A stretch of 64,000 bases of DNA from Ashinkailepas kermadecensis (GCA_034440615.1 JAOTOM010002243.1:31891-95890), one strand, 5' to 3'. Counted from the first letter of the stretch, positions 23,880 through 35,844 are shown. The notes: generated by a model from the sequence alone, not told the origin. Made by a program: numbers and translations.

Positions 23880-25350
23880 AAGACATAAGACATAAAGACA
23901 TAAAAGATCAGTGCAACTATGAGCCACAAGGGCCCTTCTTGGTTGCACTTTTGGACACTGAACCAGTTGCCCACCAAATCTGTATATCAGCCCTCCCTGG
24001 AATACAGAAAAACAAGCCCCTATTCTTATAATGATTGTCTATGCCGTTTTTAAAGATGTTCAGTGTGTTGCTACTGACAATGGTTCCTGGCAGTTGGTTC
24101 CAGTGTTCGACTACCCTGTTGGTGAAGAAAGACTATCTTAACCTTGTCCTGCTGTGATTAACTTTAATTTTGAATTGATGACCTCTAACTGCATCATTTC
24201 TGTTAAATTCAAACATTTCCCTGAGATATCCCTGTTCCTGACCATGAACAAATTTAAAAACATCGATGAGATCTCCTCTCAGCCTTCTATATCTAAGTGA
24301 AAACATATTCAATTTCTTCAATCTTTCCTCATATGCCAGGTTGCCTATACCATTAACCATTTTTATTGCCCTCTTTTGTACTCTCTCTAAAAGCCAACAA
24401 TCTTTCTCATAACTATTGGACCAAGCTTGGACACAGTATTCTAAATGTGTCCTGACATATGCACAGTAAAGCTTCCTGATGACCTCCTCACTTTTGTATG
24501 ACACATTCCTCTGTATTTCCCGAAGCATTCTTAGTGCCTTTTTTCCTGGCTTCTTTGGTCTGTTCTGATGCCCCCAATTTTGTGTTCAAAATAACACCTA
24601 AGTCCTTCTCCTGCTGAGTCACAGATAATACTTGGCCACCCATCAAGTATGGCACCTTCATATTCTGCCTACCTACATGCATGACTTTGCACTTATCAAA
24701 ATTAAACTTCATTTGCCATTTTTCGGACCACTTCACAATCTCGTCTAAGTCGTTATGCAGCAAAACCTGCTCATTGTGCCCTGTTATTGCCCTAAAGATC
24801 TTCCAATCATCCTCAAATTTCAAAACCTTACTGCTTAGGCCACATTCAATGCTATTCACAAATATAATGAACAATAGTGGCCCCAGTACCGACCCCTGAG
24901 GGACTCCACTAAGAACATTTTGCCATGATGACTTTGTACCATTTAGCATTACTCTCTGCTGTCTATCTGAAAGCCACAACTCTATCCATTTTAGGATGCT
25001 ACCTGCAATGCCATGGACCTGAAGCTGCATCATTAACCGTTTATGGGGTACCTTGTCAAAGGCCTTACTAAAGTCAAGATATGCTACATCAACCTGATTT
25101 CCCTGATCAAATTGTTCTGTGGCAAAATTCAAAAAGTCCAAGAGATTTGTGAGACACGATCTCCCTTTTCTAAACCCATGTTGAGTATCTTGAATCAATC
25201 TGTTTCCTTCCAGAAAACTAACTATTCTATCCTTGATAATTGATTCGAGTACCTTGCAGACTAGGGATGTGGGGCTTACTGGCCTATAATTTTCAACTTT
25301 CCCTCTTCCTCCTTTCTTGAAAATAGGAACTACATTTGCCCTTTTTTTAA
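23880..25350 (-). mobile_element. LINE family B (CR1-like) reverse transcriptase copy, degraded
   Basis: Read on the minus strand from about 25345: VVPIFKKGG, NYRPVSPTSLVCK, DTQHGFRKGRSCLTNL, AYLDFSKAFDKVPH, SGVPQGSVLGPLLFIIFVN, then FEDD where FADD is expected, then FNFDKCKVMHVG. A frameshift near 24560 leads into RNVSYKSEEVIRKLYCAYVR and RVQKRAIKMVNGIGNLAYEE. The 3' end has repeated GACATAA near 23880. The altered catalytic box and frameshift make it inactive. The 5' half is absent. Confidence 0.88.
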
Positions 25351-25484
25351 AGATATATGTTTGGAATATATAACATCCTCACAAATATCGACCACCATCA
25401 AGAATAAGAAATCTCACTGATAAATACTTGGAGCATAGTTTTCTTATCTATCATATAAGGAAAAATTTCACGTCATGAAGAAAA

Positions 25485-25800
25485 GACCAGGGAGGCCAAC
25501 GCTGTTTTGGGAAGCACATGCAGGGGCGGATGCAAAGAGATCTGGAGGCATGTACCCCTCAGGGAAGATTGGACCCTCCGGCCGGGAAAAGGCTCCCCTT
25601 CGGGAAGGCTCAAGTGCATCCTTACGTCAAAATGTTTGGCCAGGGGCACCCTCTGAGAGAAGCAGCTGTCGATTTCCGGAACCAAAGAAATGACGTGTGG
25701 AAAATCGGAGAACATTTTGTTCTGGAGAGGGGGAGGGGGTACAGCCGCGATTTTGTTCTGCATCACCTCATTTGGGTGCCTCGGACCGCCCCTGCTTTGA
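25485..25800 (+). repeat. Dispersed repeat, copy 2
   Basis: Matches 2460-2770 in the same order of landmarks. The frames of up to 115 codons here are not conserved in the other copy. Confidence 0.6.
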
Positions 25801-25944
25801 AGTGTTTTGTCGTGGTTGTCACGTTATGTGTAAATAGTCCAAATGTGAACGGGATGTCATTTTAACCTTACCGAAATACAGTGCACTGATGACGATTCCG
25901 AGACGAGATTTTACTCAAAAATCCCAGTACCAAGTTTTACTAAC

Positions 25945-26015
25945 AACCAATTGTTGGACAACGCGCTTGAACTAGACGTGATCGCAATCATTACGATCAC
26001 GTCTAGTGAAGTGAT
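25945..26015. repeat. Fold-back MITE end
   Basis: ACTAGACGTGATCG and its complement flank a very short loop at 25972-26010, and ACGCGCTTGAACTAGACGTG resembles the end of the fold-back element at 40566-40764. Confidence 0.55.
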
Positions 26016-26357
26016 CAAATCAACTTTTATCTTTGGATGTTGCGGTGTTGGATGTTCTAAAGAACGCTCATCACGACCTGTCATTTCCAGCGCCCTAGTG
26101 TCCATTACATAAAAAAGTGTTATTTGGCGGATCTTAGGAGTCATTAAAAAAAAAAAAAAAAAAAATATGTCGCCCGCTCTCTGGGAATGTGACGTTGGTA
26201 TAATTGTATAAGGTTCGTTTAGAGAGCCATGCAAGCCATGGCTTAGTACCAATTGTTTCTTCAAGATTTGGTATTATAATTTGGTGTGCATGTAGCTTTT
26301 TGCTAACTTTATTCGATCATGGTACGAACTTCAGTCAAAGGATTGTTGATCGGTGGA

Positions 26358-27125
26358 GTCGGTTTTACAGCGGCAATTTGCTCTCCCGTCTAGTCGCTTT
26401 TCATCCTTCCAAGTCATTCCTTGCTTCACCTAAACATTCCAGACATGAACTAAAAAAGTACACCGAAGAACATTTATTATTAACAAGAATTTACGTCACT
26501 CAATTTTCTCAGCTTTTTCATTGACAAAACTTGTTTCTTGGTGGTGAGAATAAAACGATGTTAGACTGATTGTTTTAGTATAATTTTCCTTAAACCATTT
26601 TATATTCCGAAACCTATATCCCAGTACGCGGCAGGGAACAAATCAATCGGTGCGCGAGCGTCCTACTCGTGGGGTGTGTTGTTAATATTTATTAGTTGTG
26701 CGGCGTCAGCATGTCGGCAGTATCAGGTATGGATTTATAACTTGGTTGACATCGATTAAGTGTACTTTTGTTATCATTTTCTGTACCGTTGCTCAGGAAA
26801 TTGGCTTATAACCGCATCCTTCGCTAATTTAACCACAGCGCCAATTTGTTATCTGGCAGTCATCCGTCGGCTGCCAGATACCGTAGAGCTGAGTGCAGTC
26901 TCGACGTAAATTAGAAAGCGTATTGCAATTTGCTGATATTCGTAAGTTTAATTCTACTTATTTCAGCAGCGTCAATAGTAAAACATATTTTGTTATTAAA
27001 ACTGATGCGATAATTATATTTGGTCGTCGCTTTTAATTTATGCAGATCACTATGCCGGGTCTTCTCCCTCTATCTTGTTCCTGAGACCACGGGACCTGGG
27101 AGCAAAGTTCCGCTGTAAAACCGAC
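26358..27125. mobile_element. TIR element nested in LINE A
   Basis: The ends GTCGGTTTTACAGCGG and its exact complement CCGCTGTAAAACCGAC bound a 768-bp insertion. Similarity continues inward (AATTTGCTCTCCC against ACTTTGCTCCC). It interrupts a recognisable LINE sentence, so the insertion boundaries are well supported. The target duplication and superfamily are unclear. There is no transposase. A poly-A-free internal sequence with no known motif follows. Confidence 0.7.
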
Positions 27126-27331
27126 TAGTTTGTATGCTGATGCCGTCGGGAGTCCCGCATTTAATATATTTAGAAATAGGGTGGGAAACTTTTTTAGTTT
27201 GCAAAAATCGGTTTTTTAGATCTAAGTAGCGGTGGATGGGGTGATATTTATGCTAAGTGGGTGTGCATTGTGCAGGTCCATTTAGGCAGGTATGGAAGGG
27301 TCTGATAATTATTGATGGGGCACTCAAGTTG

Positions 27332-27894
27332 GGTAATCTTCAAGTATAACCCCTTACGCTTTGTTTATATCAACAGTGCATCCGATTCACCGTCAGCTGA
27401 CTGCCATTCAAGCTGTTAGTGACGTGACTCAAACGTACAGAAACAACACTTGCTGAATGATCCCAGGGCATCACCAGGAATATTTATAAGCGGTCGATGT
27501 GGACTTAATCCATGGGCGTCAGGAACAAATTTATGTCTACGAAGCAGTTGTGGAGGTATATATTCAGGGCTTCACAGGACATTTTCCTTTGATGGGTGGT
27601 GGTTGAGATGGCACTCTAGATACAGCACAAGGAATTTCCTGCTATGGGGAGGTTGTGCAGGTTCTATTTTACGATGGTGAAAACCTAACAATAACCTAAT
27701 CTAACCTAGCCTAACAATAACCTAACCCTTATAAATATTCCTGGTGATGCCCTTGGGTCATTCAGTGCACCCAACTGGGGTTGTCTCGGTACGTTTGAGT
27801 GACGTCACCAACAGCTGACTGGCAGTCAGCTGATGACGGCTTGGATACATTGTTGAGATGAAGGAAGTCTGTGGGGTAATACTTGAAGAATACC
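27332..27894. mobile_element. MULE-like MITE with long inverted repeats
   Basis: The 9-bp sequence CTCAAGTTG occurs at 27323-27331 and 27895-27903, directly flanking the element. The ends GGTAATCTTCAAGTATAACC and GGTATTCTTCAAGTATTACC (inverted) start inverted repeats of about 170 bp, including CAGCTGACTGCCA, GTGAC.TCAAACGTAC and AGGGCATCACCAGGAATATT. A 9-bp duplication plus long TIRs fits Mutator-like elements. There is no coding capacity. It is nested in LINE A. Confidence 0.78.
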
Positions 27895-28324
27895 CTCAAG
27901 TTGCATGTGTAATGTGAGGTCCAGTGAATGGGGCTGAATAGGTAATGTAGATAGACATTGATAAGTGTGGGGATGTTGGTGGATACATTCTTTGGAATCA
28001 GGGACGTGGTGTTGGTTGGGGTGAAGAATGTCTTGTCTGTGTTATGTTATCTTCTCTTTACAGACATAACATAGGATTTATGCTAGCAGGTGTGTACTGT
28101 TCAAGTCCCTTTAGGGTGGTCTCTGTGTTATTGTTGGAACTTTACAAAAATATAAATAAATTTAATCCAAGTTCTTGCTGGGTTGGCTTTATGAACCTGG
28201 GTAATATTGCTAAGCAGAGTTTGTTGCATGAACCCTGGGCCTACTACCCTATCCATGCAATCCAGTTCAACTGCATAATTTTGACCAAATAATTTTGGCA
28301 AGTTTAACATGCCATCAATGCACC

Positions 28325-28492
28325 AACATGGCTGCAGGGTAGCTGGCCCCCAACCTTATCCGATCAGCTGCCAACTGACCCTCTCAGCCGGGGGCTAAAT
28401 GCGAGTGAGTGAAGTGACTCAAACCCTGTGTTGCCAGGCCAGGGGAGACCAGTGCAGGCCAGCACTTACAAGCTGAGCTACTGGGGTGGCAA
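28325..28492 (-). mobile_element. tRNA-derived SINE, second family
   Basis: The minus strand begins GCCACCCCAGTAGCTCAGCT (A box), with GGGTTTGAGTCACTT as the B box about 45 bp later. Body sequence follows to about 28325. The sequence differs from the tRNA-Lys SINE. The parent tRNA is not clear. Confidence 0.6.
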
Positions 28493-29035
28493 AACTTGGA
28501 CCCTTATGTTTTAGATCCTGCTGATAAATTGAGTATTATACTAGCAGTGGGTGTACCAAGTAGTAGATTCATCACTGACCTTTGGGAATGTGATGCTGAT
28601 GCAGGGTTAAAATAATGGTTTTTTGTTAGGTGTGAGATGTCAAAACGAGCATAGCATGATGTCAAAATTTGTCATGGAATTAGTGTAGTTTAAAATGTTT
28701 TTAATGTCTTTCAGACTAAATTTTGAGTAAATGGTGCAGGTACTTATGACTGGACCTTTATGATTTGTTTTCAGATTCATAATTTAAGAAGAGCTATATT
28801 TGGGATAGGGAGAATCATGACTATGCTATACACTGGTATTGAATGCCATATCACATAGGTCATCCCTTTACCTGAAATTGCATTGCAAAATGTTTGTGTA
28901 TCACCATTCCTTATCGAGAGCATGCACATGCTATTTATAAACAAGATACTGTTAGGAAGGAGACATGAATAATTCATATCAAGAAGCAGGATGCCGATAC
29001 TTCTTGGAGAAGGATGTCAATTGAGTGTTCAGAAA
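28493..29035. other. AT-rich, nothing recognised
   Basis: I find no coding or repeat signal that I can support. Confidence 0.4.
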
Positions 29036-29039
29036 GTGG

Positions 29040-29318
29040 TATATTCCACCCTATTTCATGAATAATTTATCACTGTGCTGATGAGATTGGCTATGGTTGC
29101 ACAGTAGGGCATGATTGGAGGAGTTTGGAATCATTAGTGTTATGCAATTTCAGATGAATGGTGCACGATAGGCTGGGATATATAGTTCCCTTGGAACTTG
29201 AGATAATGGATTGATTGGGGTGTGAGCATGTAATTTTCTAGTATCTTTTCTAGATAGGCTTAACTCAGAGTAGCCCCTGTGGCTCTTATTAAGCCTTAAC
29301 ACTTTATGAAGTTTATGA
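29040..29318 (+). mobile_element. LINE family A, 3' UTR fragment
   Basis: Matches the reverse complement of 32600-32830 (GATGAGATTGGCTATGGT, GGCTGGGATATATAG, CTAGATAGGCTTAAC) and ends in the TTTATGAC-type tail. It is non-coding. Confidence 0.8.
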
Positions 29319-29409
29319 ACCTATAAGCTAGCAGCCATTTTGCCTAACATGTGGTTCTTGTTGGTTCAGGTTGAGACTGGGGTGTACCATATCAAAAATG
29401 AATATATGC

Positions 29410-29500
29410 ACATTGAGCATATAAAGACAAAGACATAAAAGATCAGTGCAACTATGAGCCGCAAGGGCCCTTCTTGGTTGCACTTCTTGGTTGCATATAG
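29410..29500 (-). mobile_element. LINE family B, 3' end fragment
   Basis: Shares GACATAAAAGATCAGTGCAA and GGGCCCTTCTTGGTTGCACT with 23890-23950, including the ACATAA tail repeats. Confidence 0.75.
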
Positions 29501-29534
29501 GTACCTAGGTAAATATCAAACTCATGTTGTGGTG

Positions 29535-29580
29535 GTGGTTATTGGTTTTATGACATATTGACAGTTGAGTCATGTACAAG
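29535..29580 (-). repeat. Retroposon 3' tail, minus strand
   Basis: GGTTATTGGTTTTATGACAT and TTGAGTCATGTAC resemble the tail at 48225-48270 (GGTTATTGGTTTAACGACGC). Confidence 0.4.
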
Positions 29581-30385
29581 CTCATGTGATTGGTGGGCTG
29601 CTGAAGATAATTATAGATGATGAATGATTATAGTTTGTTTGCCCACAATCTCAATGATAACTGTGATTGTTGTTGACTTGACTGGATTATATGCAAGCCT
29701 GACAATGACTTGAAATTTAGAGAATGCAAGGAATCCAGTTCAAGTTCCATATGTGTGTGCTTTTGCCATGGATGGTGCATGCAAGCATCAGTATGACAAT
29801 GCAATTGTTGTTTAGTGGCTTTGCAGATTTTTTTCAGACAATTTGGTTTAAAATGCATCAACATCAGCTAATCTAAACATTTTATGATGTAAAGTTGTTT
29901 GCAAAGTGGAAGGAAATCTGACTATATTGCTTTTTTGCACAAGTTTTCATTTTTTTGCACCAAAAGGTGGAGAGTCAATCCACTATCCAATCCAACTGTG
30001 TTTCTTTTCATTTGAAATGTGCCAGTTGATATCAATCATGTTTTCTAAGTAGCATGGTGCTTTTCATACCTTTTGCTTTAGCTTTTTTCTCAACAACATA
30101 ATACAGCTTAGGTTAATGGGGGCTCAAATCAGCATGAGGGTCAAGATCAACATTGGTGGTGCCATGGCCCCCACAAAAGGATACAAATTGATGCCCCTGG
30201 TTAGGCTTGGTTAACTTAGGTTAGGTTATTATATTTCTTTAAGTTGAACAAATTAGAAAAAATGGCATTAATAAAACAAATCTTCAAAAACTAATTGGCT
30301 TAGATTTTTCCATTTGAAAATAGTAAAGTTTTTTTTAGCTTTCAATTTTTTGGTGTGTTTTTCATACATGGATGATCAGGCTATG
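29580..30385. other. AT-rich, nothing recognised
   Basis: Contains a GGTTAGGCTTGGTTAACTTA-type run near 30200, but no gene. Confidence 0.4.
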
Positions 30386-30389
30386 CTAA

Positions 30390-30615
30390 GCTCCATTTTT
30401 GCTTTTTGAACATTATTTTTATGCTATGTTACCCAGCTCTTGGTGTTATTTTGCCACCTACTGAAAAATATGCATTTGCAGAGGACATTATTGGTTGCAT
30501 CATCTTAACTACACACCACCACCACCATAAACATTACATGAGGAAAATAAATTCCAAGAATTCCAAAATTATCTTAAACTGCAAATTTACCATGTTTTTA
30601 ATTATGTATCCCTGC
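30390..30615 (+). repeat. AT-rich dispersed repeat, copy 1
   Basis: Shares GAACATTA.TTTTATGCTA, TTACCCA.CTC, TTATTTTGCC, ACTGAAAA.TATG.ATTTGCAG and TTCCAAGA with 53845-54060, and part of it with 54110-54290. The class is unknown. Confidence 0.65.
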
Positions 30616-30639
30616 CTGTGCCTCCCTATGTCATAAACA

Positions 30640-31825
30640 AGGTATTCAATGTTCATGCCCATGTGAATACTAGTATAGCAGCAAGAAGATACTGTATATT
30701 TCAATTGCTGTAAGATGGTACTGGTGGCACTCACAGAGAGCATGTCAAATTGACTAAGGCCATTACATCAGTATGCATATCATAAGCTTGATTCTTGCTG
30801 CAGGTGTGCAGTGGGAATTAATGTGGGATTATGGGATTATGGTTCTGACATTATAAACAAGATATTTAATACTCATCCCCACAGGATGAGTGTATAATGT
30901 CACATGGAAGAATCACAGGTGTGGTTACTTCCATCCATGCATGTGCTGATATTTCCGACCAGAATTAATGGTCTCACTATCTCAATGATGTTCAGAAACC
31001 AGTTTCTACAATATTCTGCCCTGAAATGCTGTATCTGGTCTAAGGTAAAACATACCATACTGTGGTGATACCAAAAGCTGGTAAGTTAAGATAAAAAAGG
31101 GTTATCAGGAAGGTGTATTTGCTTGCTGAAATAATTCAACAAGCAAGTAATACATCCCAATGATCTGTGGTAACATATAGAAGAAGACTATGGGCAAATT
31201 TTAGGTCGGAAATGTGTTTTCTGGTTTTTTGTGATGTGATATGAATGAATGTTATATTCATTTCTTTGGGAAATGAACTTTTTCAGATATATGCACTTTA
31301 AGTTGAAGTACATATATCTCAATAAGCAAATGGCATTGATATAGAGGAAGATGCTGAGTGCAAATTGGACAGCAGATGTATGGGCTAAACTTCTTGAGTC
31401 TTACCAAATAACTTTTTCTCTACCATTTCTTTGGGAAATCACATACCAATGAGATATTCACTATCTAAAAGCATGCCATTTAGCACTGGCATGGCAGATG
31501 ATGCAGACTCCTTTGGTGATGTAATGTTGTTAGGCAATATGCACATCGGTAGGTTTTAGGTGATGCAATATCAGTAGGCAAGGCTGAGTTTTTTCTTCAT
31601 AATTGTACATTATTCTTCATTGTAGATGAAACATAGGGTTGTCAAAAGTATGTTTTTTATACTTGCAAAAACACACTTGTTGCTTAATGTGTTACTTAGT
31701 GCTACTTAATGTGATTTGAATGATCTTGATGTTCTTTTCCTGGTGAAACAGCTGCTCAGTGAAATGTAAGGTGAAGATGACCCCCATGTGATAGTCTAAA
31801 TAGAAGGGCATCATTCAGATTGACA
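30640..31825. other. AT-rich, nothing recognised
   Basis: No gene or repeat family identified. Confidence 0.4.
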
Positions 31826-31829
31826 AGAT

Positions 31830-32582
31830 GTCCTGTATAAAAAATGTAAGTTTATGCATCTCGGGTCTGGAGGTGAGACTTTCAGATATACAATGGGAGG
31901 TAGGAAACTGAATGTTATTGAAGAGGAAAGATATTTTGGTGTTCATTTCAAACGATATTCAAGCAGAAAGACAGTGTATTTCAGCTAGGAACAGGGCAAT
32001 CAGAATGCTGGGAATCATTAATAAGAATGTGAGGTATAAGAGCAAGGAAGTGATGCAAATACTGTACTTGGCCTGTGTGCAACCCCACTTAGAATATTCG
32101 GAACCGGCATGGAGAAAAAGACAGAGACATCGATAAAGACTCAGAAAAAGTCTTACTCAGAAAAAGTCTTACTCAGAAAAAGACATCGATATGCTAGAAA
32201 GAGTGCAGCACAAAGCACTAGACTCATCAGTGGAATAGGTAACTTAGAATATGGGGAAAGACTTATGGCATTGGATGTGCACTCACTCAACTATAGGAGA
32301 TTCAGGTGTGATATGATTGAAATGTATGAAATTATTATAGGGCTAGATCAGGTCAATCTGAATGATGCCCTTCTATTTAGACTATCACATAGGGGTCATC
32401 AATTCAGGTTAGACAAATCAAGGTGTATGACAGTTAATTGACAACAGGTCTTCAGTCAAAGGATTGTTGGTCAGTAGAATAGTCTGCCTGCTGATGTGGG
32501 AAGTCCCCCATTGAATGCATTTACAAATAGTTTAGCTTTTTAGCCTGAAAAAAAATTGTTTTTGAGTTCTAAGTAGTGGAGG
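31830..32582 (+). mobile_element. LINE family A, 3' half, degraded
   Basis: Contains ATGCATCTCGGGTCTGGAGG, QCISARNRAIRMLGIINKNV, a short duplication of the ACTCAGAAAAAG word near 32140-32185, and ALLFRLSHRGHQFRLDKS. Frameshifts are present. It stops exactly where the minus-strand copy begins at 32583. Confidence 0.82.
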
Positions 32583-33785
32583 ATTGGGTCATAAAGTCAT
32601 AAAAAGTCATAAAAGAGCCACAGGGGCCCATCTGGGTTAAGCCTATCTAGAAAAGGTACTAGAAATGTACATGCTCTCATCCCAATCAATCCCTTATCTC
32701 AAGTTCCTAGGGAGCTATATATCCCAGCCTATCTAGCACCATTCACTTGCTATTGCATAACACACTCAACAATTACAAACTCCTCCAATCATACCCATTG
32801 TGCTACCATAGCCAATCTCATCAGTATCACATCCCAAAGGAATGTGCTGAATCCACTGCTAGGTACACCCTATCTAAAGTTATAAAGCATTTAGACTTAA
32901 TAAGAGACCCAAGGACCCATCCAGTTAAGTCTGTAAATGGAAGATACCATAAGCCTGGTAAAAAGACCCACCCCAACCATCCCACATCCTGAAGAAACCA
33001 GTCCACTAATATCCCACACACCTATCAATCCTATCTACCCTAGCTATCCAGCCCTATTCCCCTGATCCCTCTTAACACATGCGGATTGATTGCCTTATCA
33101 ATAATTTTCAAACTGCATCCATGCCTGCTTAAAGGGGTTTGTGTCATGCACACTTAACATAAATCTCACCCCATCCATCACAAATTAGAACTAAAAAACA
33201 AGACTCCTGTTTAAAAAAATTGTCCACCCTACTTTTAAATACATTCAATGAGGAACTCCCCACATCAGCAGGCAGCCCATTCCACTGATCAACAATCCTT
33301 TGACTGAAGACCTGTTGTCGCTTAACTGTCCTACGCCTCAACTTGTCTAACCTGAATTGATGTCCCCTATGTGATACTCTAAACTGAAGAGCGCCAGTCA
33401 AATTGACCTGATCTAGTCCTTTAACAATTTTGTACATTTCAATCGTGTCCCCCCTTAATCTACTATACTTGAGTGAGTACATATCTAATGCCACAAGCCT
33501 TTCTCCATATTCTAAGTTGCCTATTCCACTGATGAGTCTATTTGTTTTGCGCTGCATTCTTTCTAACATATCGATATCTTGTACTAGGTAGGGGTTCCAT
33601 GCTTGTACGGAATATTCCAAGTGGGGTCGCACATATGCCAAGTACAGTTTTATCATGACTTCCTTGTTCTTATATATCACACTTCTATTAACAAGTCCTA
33701 GCATTCTGAGTGCCCTGTTCCCAGCTGAGATACATTGTTTTTCTGCTTTAAGGTCTTTTGAAACCAACACACCTAAGTCCCTTTA
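32583..33785 (-). mobile_element. LINE family A, minus-strand copy with 208-codon frame
   Basis: The 3' end with repeated GTCATAAA begins at 32583 and the 3' UTR runs to about 33140. An open frame at 33144-33770 covers the C-terminal reverse-transcriptase region: LVSKDLKAEKQCISAGNRAL, YLAYVRPHLEYSVQAWNPYL, and KRQQVFSQRIVDQWNGLPAD. Upstream coding sequence is replaced by LINE B at about 33786. This is the best-preserved family A tail in the window. Confidence 0.88.
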
Positions 33786-34448
33786 TTTATCCCAAATCTA
33801 AATAATCCCTAAATCCCAATATTTTTCATAACTAGGGGACCAAGCTTGGACACTGTATTCCAAATGTGACCTGACATGCACAGAAAAGCTTCCTGATGAC
33901 ATCCTCACTTTTGTATGATACATTCCTATTTATTGCCCCAAGCATTCTTAGTGCCTTCTTCGTGGCTTCTTTGGTCTGTTCTGATGCCCCCAATTTTGTG
34001 TTCAAAGTGACACCTAAGTCCTTCTCCTGCTGAGTCACAGATAGTACTTGGCCACCCATAAAGTATAGAGCCTTCATATGCTGCCTATCTACATGCATGA
34101 TTTTGCACTTATCAAAATTAAATTTCATTTGCCATTGTTTTCGGACCACTTCACAAGTTCGTCTAAGTCTTTCTGTAGCGAGACCTGCTCATTGTGTCCT
34201 GTTATTGCCCTAACGACCTTCAAATCATCCGCAAATTTCAAAACCTTACTGCTTGGGCCACTTTCAATGTTATTTACAAATATAATGAACAATAGTGGCC
34301 CCAGTACTGAACCCTGGGGGACTCCACTAAGAACATTTTGCCATGATGACTTTGTACCATTTAGTATCACTGTCTGCTGTCTATCTGAAAGCCATAACTC
34401 TATCCATTTTAGGATGCTACCTGCAATACTATGGACCTGAAGCTGCAT
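33786..34448 (-). mobile_element. LINE family B, reverse-transcriptase segment
   Basis: The minus strand encodes SILKWIELWLSDRQQ, SGVPQGSVLGPLLFIIFVNN, LKFADDLKVVRAI (the catalytic box is intact here), then FNFDKCKIMHVD and EQTKEATKKALRMLG. An indel near 34135 repeats NGK/KQW and breaks the frame. It begins abruptly at 34448 next to an inverted 5' segment of a LINE. Confidence 0.85.
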
Positions 34449-34815
34449 TATTATGGTATAGGTACTGTAGGGCAACTAAAATAATAGCTGAAGTTAGGTT
34501 AGCTGGTGAGAGTTCCGTTGGAAATGCTAAAAGGTTCTACCACTTCTGGAATTTTACAGCTAAAGAATGTGCTGTTTGGCCACTGGAGGTACGTGTGAAG
34601 TAGTAGTTGAGGATTGTGATATAGTAGAGCTCAGAAGCAAGCAGTTGTCAGTTTTTGCTGAAGAGGACAAGTACATGTAAAGACACTGAAGGTCATACTA
34701 TGGCAGGGGATAAGGTAAAACTTAAAATAACAACAGAAGCCGTATAAAACCAGTGGCAGAAAATAGAGAGAATGATGCTGCAGGACCTGATGGCATATGC
34801 TAGGATTTTATGTGA
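34449..34815 (+). mobile_element. Inverted 5' segment of LINE B
   Basis: On the plus strand, EVRLAGESSVGNAKRFYHFW corresponds to the N-P-K-x-F-Y linker between endonuclease and reverse transcriptase. About 250 bp later, DAAGPDGIC matches the K.AGPDGI motif that opens the reverse transcriptase. It is in the opposite orientation to the adjoining 33786-34448 segment, whose codons come from further downstream in the same kind of ORF. Confidence 0.7.
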
Positions 34816-35657
34816 GGCCTCACGTTTTAGCAGTTCCTATCAGTATCATTTTCGGACCTTTGTAAAACAGTCATTGGGATGGTACCTGTGTGATGCACAC
34901 TGAAATAGGAAACCCACGAAGGATATTGAACTATAAGGTAATGTTAAATATTTATCAACAATGACAAGTATTGTAGCATGTAGCACTATGTGATCGTTTG
35001 AATTGATACTATCTATGATGTATCTACGGTATATGCAATAGCCGAGTGCACACCGCCATATTTTTCCCAGCAACTTTTACCAAACCTACCAAACTTTTTA
35101 CATCAAATTTCTTGATGTTTTGTGCTGATGCAAGAGATGTTAAACTTTCAAACATATTCAACATGTTTGCGCCCCAGAACGTGCAGGGTGCATGATGCGA
35201 CCCCTCCTCGTGATTCCTAATCAAGTAGGTTAGAGAAATATACTAAAAATCAGCTAATAACTTGCTACAAAGTGAAGACTTTGTAGCAAGTTCAAGTAAG
35301 CAAGACTTTGTAGCCGGAGTTCACAGCCGAAAACTGCTATCAGCTGACTTTGGCGGAGGGCAAATAAGGTCAGACTTGCTCTTAGGTCATTGACATGAAT
35401 GGCCAATACCAATTTCCATGTGCCGTTACTTGCGATCGAAATCGACGAACGACGATAATTTAGCTGGTCGTAAGCAACGCGCCATGTGTGAAAAGATACC
35501 ATTATTGCCAATGCGAGGGGAATGACACTTGAGCCATTCGGAGTGATACATAGGCACGGTGCAGGGTCAGGTGAAGGAGGTGACTCCAAATTGTATGCAA
35601 TTTTGCTTTACCACCGAAGGTCATGTCTGGTCCTCGCGGGTGTGTAAACCTTTTTTC
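34816..35657. other. Nothing recognised
   Basis: Contains a short inverted word pair around 35258-35300 (ACTTGCTACAAAGTGAAGAC and AGACTTTGTAGCAAGT), but no gene. Confidence 0.4.
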
Positions 35658-35669
35658 CCGGTTAACCCT

Positions 35670-35844
35670 GGAGCCGCGCTAACTCAGTCGGTAGGGTGTC
35701 GGACTCTTGATCGCAAGATTGTGGGTTTGCACCCCGCAAACGGCGGTATTACCGACTCCACCCGGGACCAATCGGCGTGAGAGGTTGGCGAGACTATATG
35801 ACCTAGCAGTTGAATGCGTCGTAAAAGAGCACAAGTCTCTTCTT
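35670..35844 (+). mobile_element. tRNA-Lys-derived SINE, copy 2, with target duplication
   Basis: Flanked by the perfect 12-bp direct repeat CCGGTTAACCCT at 35658-35669 and 35845-35856. The head is GCCGCGCTAACTCAGTCGGT with the Lys (CTT) anticodon region GGACTCTTGATC and B box GGTTTGCACCC. The body matches 16430-16520. The B box has lost the standard GGTTCGA form, so transcription from this copy is doubtful. Confidence 0.9.

Larger units (their letters stand above)
26290..28080 (+). mobile_element. LINE family A 3' copy with two nested insertions
   Basis: The LINE tail (FSQRIVDRW) at 26325-26357 resumes at 27126 (TGCTGATGCCGTCGGGAGTCC), runs to 27322 and resumes again at 27904. The two gaps are filled by inverted-repeat elements described separately. 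The downstream 3' UTR with GTGTGGGGATGTTGGTGGAT matches other family A copies. Confidence 0.75.
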
